This document shows, piece after piece, positions 7,098-10,816 of a DNA stretch of 10,816 nucleotides. The notes beneath the pieces were generated by a model that was not told where the DNA came from, ran no database searches, and saw only the letters and a list, made by a program, of their open reading frames with translations. Where the stretch lies: the NCBI GenBank assembly GCA_021775385.1, contig JAJFHW010000310.1, forward strand, positions 1-10,816, read 5' to 3'. Within the stretch, counting starts at the first letter, position 1. The number at the start of each line of letters is the position of its first letter. The DNA is from Hyphomicrobiales bacterium. Its GTDB lineage: Bacteria > Pseudomonadota > Alphaproteobacteria > Rhizobiales > HXMU1428-3. The translations under genes and the position numbers were made by a program.

Positions 7098-10000
7098 TTA
7101 AGTTTCTGTGACTGATAAAACGCCTTTTAGAGTTCTTAAATCACTGGCACGTTCTAGTGAGACGCTATATTTACCCGGCAAATCCATTTCGACCTCTCGC
7201 TTAAAGTCATCTAGCATTAGGCCCACTTTAATTTTTCCACGTCCTTGATGATCACCCAGCGCTTTGGCCAACTCAGCCATATCCATCTCTTTTGTCACGG
7301 TGAGCTTCAGTCCACGCAGCATATTTTGTGCAGCGAACTCTAATGATTCGGCTTTTTGTAAACGCAAACGGACGCTATCTTCTTCAACATCAGCTTCAAC
7401 TTTTAATAAAACGGGCTGGCCACTTTCGAGAACATCGCGGCAAGCTTCTAATGTATCTGAGAAGGTAATTGCCTCAAATTGACCTGATTGATCTGAAAAT
7501 TCTATAAATGCGTATAAGTTTCCTGACTTTGAGCGCCTCTCTCGTACTGCTGATACAGTGGCAGCTAAAACGCCAAGACCGCCATGATTATCTAGTGCCT
7601 TTTTCTCATAGTTAACCCATTGATCTACATTTAAACGCTCAAGAACAGCTTCATATTCGTCGAGCGGGTGACCAGAGAGATAAAAACCGACAGCATCATA
7701 TTCTCGTGTGAGTTTTTCCATCTCACGCCATCGTTGAACATTTATCAATTCTAAATCTGGCGTTCCAGCATCTGATGAGCCACCGAACAAGTCAGATTGT
7801 CCAGTTTTACGATCGTTATGTAATTTAGTGGCAACTGCTGCTATTCGTTCCGCATTTGCGTGAACCTTTGCTCTGTCTGGCTCTATTTGATCAAAAGCGC
7901 CTGCGCATGAGAGTGTCTCTAGACCACGTTTATTAATGGACTTAGGGTCAAATCGATTGGCAAAATCAGACAAACTTTTAAATGGGCCATTTTCTTTTCT
8001 TTCTTGAACGATACTTGCTACTGCACCAGTACCAATATTTTTAAGCGCTGCCATCGAATACAGAATGCTTTTTTCTTTGGGCAAAAAATTGATTTCAGAT
8101 GCATTGACGTCTGGAGATTTGGTTTCAATCCCAATTCTTCTGGCTTCATTGGCAAACATGCTTAGTTTATCTGTATTGCCGAGATCAAGTGTCATCGAAG
8201 CTGCTAAAAACTCAACTGGATGATTGGCCCTTAAATAGGCAGTTTGATAGGCCAATAGAGCATAAGCAGCTGCGTGAGATTTGTTAAAACCGTAGCCTGC
8301 GAATTTGTCTACTTGCTCAAAGATGAATTCAGCTTGTTTTTTATCGACATTGTTTTTTTCAGCGCCTTCAACAAACCTTGCTTTTTGACGGGCCATTTCT
8401 TCTTTAATTTTTTTACCCATCGCACGGCGCAGCATGTCCGCTTCACCCAATGAATAGCCGGCCATAATTTGCGCGATTTGCATCACCTGTTCCTGATAGA
8501 TAATCACACCATATGTCTCTTCCAATACAGGCTTGAGCATATCGTGATAATAGTCTGGAACTTCATCTCCTTGTTTTCTTGCAATGTATGTTGGGATGTT
8601 ATCCATTGGACCTGGGCGATAGAGCGAGACCATCGCAATGATGTCTTCAAACCTATCTGGGCGTAGTTTTTTCAAACTATCGCGCATGCCCGTACTCTCT
8701 AACTGGAATACGCCTATTGTTTCGCCTTTAGCTAAAAGTTCATAACTGGCTCTATCATCAAGAGGTAAATTCTCTATATCAAGATCTGTACCGTTTAATG
8801 AAATGAATTCTCTTGCTTTTTCAATAACGGTGAGAGTTTTTAGACCCAAGAAGTCAAATTTCACCAACCCAGCAGGCTCCACCCATTTCATGTTGAATTG
8901 AGTTACTGGAATATCTGATTTAGGGTCTCTGTAGAGCGGTACGAGCTGTGTTAAGGGGCGATCACCTATAACCACACCAGCGGCGTGAGTTGACGCATGG
9001 CGATAGAGCCCTTCTAGTTTAAGAGCTATTGTGAGGAGTTCATCAACGACTTTTTCGGAACGACGTGCTTCAGCAAGTTTTGGTTCTTCAATAAGGGCTT
9101 CACTTAACGTGCATGGGTTTGCCGGGTTGTTTGGTACCATCTTACACAAACGATCCACCTGGCCATAGGGCATAGAAAGCACACGGCCGACGTCACGTAA
9201 CACAGCACGGGCCTGTAACTTACCAAAGGTGATGATTTGCGCGACTTTATCATCACCATATTTTTGCTGCACATAACGAATGACTTCATCGCGTCTTGTT
9301 TGGCAAAAGTCGATATCAAAGTCGGGCATTGATACCCGTTCAGGATTAAGGAAACGTTCAAACAGAAGACCAAATCTCAATGGGTCCAAGTCTGTAATGG
9401 TTAGAACCCAGGCTACAACTGAACCCGCACCCGAACCACGACCAGGCCCTACAGCAATGTTATTGTTTTTGGACCATTGGATGAAGTCAGCAACAATCAG
9501 GAAATAACCAGGAAACTTCATAGAAATGATTATATCCAACTCGAAATTTAATCGATCTATGTAGTCTTGTTTGGTTTTATCTTCCGGTATTGTGATTTTT
9601 GATAGGCGGTCTTCTAAACCCTTTTCAGCTAAATCTCTTAGAGCTGTTGCTTCAGCTTCTAATTTTTCTTCGTTTGACATTTTTCCATCACTACTCAAAT
9701 AGTTTGGTAGAATGGGTGCATGAGTTGTTGGGCGGTATGAACAACGTTTTGCAATTTCAATAGTGTTCTCTATTGCTTCTGGGATGTCTTTAAATAGTTC
9801 AGCCATTTGGCGGGCTGATTTTAAATGGTGGTCAGGAGTTAAGCGCCGTCTGTCATCTTCAGAGACATACGCACCATCAGCCACACAGATCAAGGCGTCA
9901 TGAGCCTCGTAATCTTCCCGTTTGTCAAAATAGGCTTCATTAGTAGCAACCAAAGGGATATCCAGCGCGTAGGCCGTTTCAATGAGATTTTGTTCTCTTC

Positions 10001-10604
10001 TCTTTTCACTTGGACGGCCATGTCTTTGCAGCTCAATGTAAAGTCTGTCTTTGAATGTTTCTCTAAAGAGGGCTGCCCATTTACCTGCTAAATCAGATTG
10101 ATTATTTTTGATGGCCAGGTCTAACGGTCCGTCTTCGCCGCCTGTTAAAACTATAAGTCCTTCTGAATGGTCGGCTAAAAACTCATAGGTAATGAAAGGA
10201 TCTGTCTCGCCCGCTGTGTCGAGAAAGGCGACACTGGTTAACGCCATAAGGTTTTGGTAGCCACGTTCATTTTGAGCTAAAACCGCTATTTCACCATCAG
10301 TTTTATGGGTATCTTGAGCTTGATCAAAGATAGTTTTTTTTGCTTCACCTTCTAGGGTTGGCATTTTAATCGCTAATGTACAGCCAATAAGTGGTTGAAC
10401 CCCTTTACCGACGCATTTCTCTGAAAACTCTAGTGCCCCAAAAAGATTATTAGTATCGGTGAGCCCTAACGCTGGCATTTTCTCAGTAACGGCGTAATCG
10501 ACCAAACGCTCAACTGGCAAAGCTCCTTCTAGCAAGCTATAAGCTGAGTGCACTCTTAGATGAATGAACTTTGGGGTATTGCCCGTTATTTTTGTTTTAG
10601 TCAT
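7098..10604 (-). CDS. dnaE: DNA polymerase III subunit alpha
   Basis: This is the catalytic subunit of the replicative polymerase. At 1168 residues it matches E. coli-type DnaE (1160). Domains in order: PHP domain (about 12-290) starting FIHLRVHSAYSLLEGA; palm with GPGRGSGAGSVVAW (387-399) and the catalytic PDFDID (427-432; D428 and D430) plus D584 in VKFDFLGLKTL; fingers with GYGFNKSHAAAYALLAYQ (770-787); helix-hairpin-helix region near 845-905; the clamp-binding pentapeptide QSDLF (936-940); and an OB-fold (about 1010-1080). In the PHP domain, HLRVHS and LTDTNN lack histidines found in metal-binding PHP domains. As in E. coli, proofreading would then depend on a separate DnaQ subunit (inference). 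ATG 10604 has only a weak GAG-type ribosome-binding site, provided by the end of an 18-bp tandem repeat. Confidence 0.98.
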   Translation of the reverse strand: MTKTKITGNTPKFIHLRVHSAYSLLEGALPVERLVDYAVTEKMPALGLTDTNNLFGALEFSEKCVGKGVQPLIGCTLAIKMPTLEGEAKKTIFDQAQDTHKTDGEIAVLAQNERGYQNLMALTSVAFLDTAGETDPFITYEFLADHSEGLIVLTGGEDGPLDLAIKNNQSDLAGKWAALFRETFKDRLYIELQRHGRPSEKRREQNLIETAYALDIPLVATNEAYFDKREDYEAHDALICVADGAYVSEDDRRRLTPDHHLKSARQMAELFKDIPEAIENTIEIAKRCSYRPTTHAPILPNYLSSDGKMSNEEKLEAEATALRDLAEKGLEDRLSKITIPEDKTKQDYIDRLNFELDIIISMKFPGYFLIVADFIQWSKNNNIAVGPGRGSGAGSVVAWVLTITDLDPLRFGLLFERFLNPERVSMPDFDIDFCQTRRDEVIRYVQQKYGDDKVAQIITFGKLQARAVLRDVGRVLSMPYGQVDRLCKMVPNNPANPCTLSEALIEEPKLAEARRSEKVVDELLTIALKLEGLYRHASTHAAGVVIGDRPLTQLVPLYRDPKSDIPVTQFNMKWVEPAGLVKFDFLGLKTLTVIEKAREFISLNGTDLDIENLPLDDRASYELLAKGETIGVFQLESTGMRDSLKKLRPDRFEDIIAMVSLYRPGPMDNIPTYIARKQGDEVPDYYHDMLKPVLEETYGVIIYQEQVMQIAQIMAGYSLGEADMLRRAMGKKIKEEMARQKARFVEGAEKNNVDKKQAEFIFEQVDKFAGYGFNKSHAAAYALLAYQTAYLRANHPVEFLAASMTLDLGNTDKLSMFANEARRIGIETKSPDVNASEINFLPKEKSILYSMAALKNIGTGAVASIVQERKENGPFKSLSDFANRFDPKSINKRGLETLSCAGAFDQIEPDRAKVHANAERIAAVATKLHNDRKTGQSDLFGGSSDAGTPDLELINVQRWREMEKLTREYDAVGFYLSGHPLDEYEAVLERLNVDQWVNYEKKALDNHGGLGVLAATVSAVRERRSKSGNLYAFIEFSDQSGQFEAITFSDTLEACRDVLESGQPVLLKVEADVEEDSVRLRLQKAESLEFAAQNMLRGLKLTVTKEMDMAELAKALGDHQGRGKIKVGLMLDDFKREVEMDLPGKYSVSLERASDLRTLKGVLSVTET

Positions 10605-10610
10605 TACTAT

Positions 10611-10682
10611 CTCGCTTACAACTTCAGGCTCGCTTACAACTTCAGGCTCACGTACAACTTCAGGATACTCTTACAATTTTAG
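10611..10682. repeat. 18-bp tandem repeat directly upstream of dnaE
   Basis: The unit on the plus strand is CTCGCTTACAACTTCAGG. Copies at 10611-10628 and 10629-10646 are identical, the copy at 10647-10664 differs at two positions, and a degenerate fourth (10665-10682) keeps TTACAA. On the minus strand the unit reads CCTGAAGTTGTAAGCGAG, is in frame with dnaE and would code PEVVSE. However, there is no ATG, GTG or TTG between it and an upstream in-frame TAA, so it is probably untranslated. The last unit supplies the GAG that serves as the dnaE ribosome-binding site. Confidence 0.85.
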
Positions 10683-10816
10683 AGATTTAGACCTGCACCC
10701 AGCAAATCCCAAACTTGCCCGTTACTCAATGAAAGAGCTTTGTAGAATGAGTTTAACCCACACATTTGTTCTTATTGTCTCATTTTATTTTTCAAGTTTC
10801 TTTAATTGATTAAAAA
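10683..10816. other. Region upstream of the dnaE repeat, no gene seen
   Basis: There is no supportable gene here on either strand. The dnaE promoter should lie in or near this stretch. A minus-strand TTGGGA followed 16 nt later by CTAAAT (about 10712 to 10685) is a weak candidate, and the far end (10775-10816) is strongly AT-rich. What lies beyond the window edge is unknown. Confidence 0.3.

Noticed and set aside
9104..9373. 89-codon minus-strand frame inside dnaE
   Set aside because: Lies wholly within the polymerase palm coding region in another frame; shadow.
10564..10809. 81-codon plus-strand frame with repeated LTTSGS
   Set aside because: It begins inside dnaE on the opposite strand, and the repeated peptide is only the 18-bp DNA repeat read in frame. 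No ribosome-binding site or known family.
1..10816. Search for mobile elements, CRISPR arrays, tRNA or rRNA genes, and defence or biosynthetic systems
   Set aside because: No transposase, integrase, direct-repeat spacer array, tRNA-like cloverleaf or accessory gene was seen. The window is filled by conserved housekeeping genes.

Overview
The window is a housekeeping stretch of a bacterial chromosome. It is AT-rich (about 40% G+C by eye), and every gene I can support lies on the minus strand. Protein sequences and gene order point to an alphaproteobacterium: S2, EF-Ts and DnaE read like alphaproteobacterial versions, cdsA is followed by dxr, and S2 carries a C-terminal helix-hairpin-helix extension. 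I cannot assign order or genus. I found no mobile element, CRISPR array, tRNA, rRNA, defence system or recognisable new multi-gene system.

In transcription order (right to left) the layout is as follows. A 212-bp region upstream of dnaE contains an 18-bp tandem repeat that ends 6 bp before the start codon. dnaE (replicative DNA polymerase III alpha) follows. Next is a 395-bp gap holding a good sigma70-type promoter and a long, structured leader for rpsB. rpsB (ribosomal protein S2 with an HhH extension) and tsf (EF-Ts) come next, separated by a strong hairpin, and tsf ends at a clear rho-independent terminator. A second unit then runs pyrH (UMP kinase), frr (ribosome recycling factor), uppS (undecaprenyl diphosphate synthase), cdsA (CDP-diacylglycerol synthase) and dxr (DXP reductoisomerase), which is cut by the left window edge only a few residues before its expected end.

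Functionally, rpsB, tsf and frr serve translation, pyrH feeds pyrimidine nucleotide synthesis, and dxr and uppS are the early and late parts of isoprenoid and undecaprenyl carrier synthesis for the cell wall. cdsA makes the CDP-diacylglycerol precursor of phospholipids, and dnaE copies the chromosome.

The most interesting material is non-coding. An approximately 30-nt hairpin sequence occurs in the leaders of both rpsB and tsf, with its pairing and a GAA bulge kept. Other points are the dnaE-proximal tandem repeat, the S2-HhH fusion, a missing upstream start codon for S2, and a short CTTACAA motif confined to three intergenic regions.
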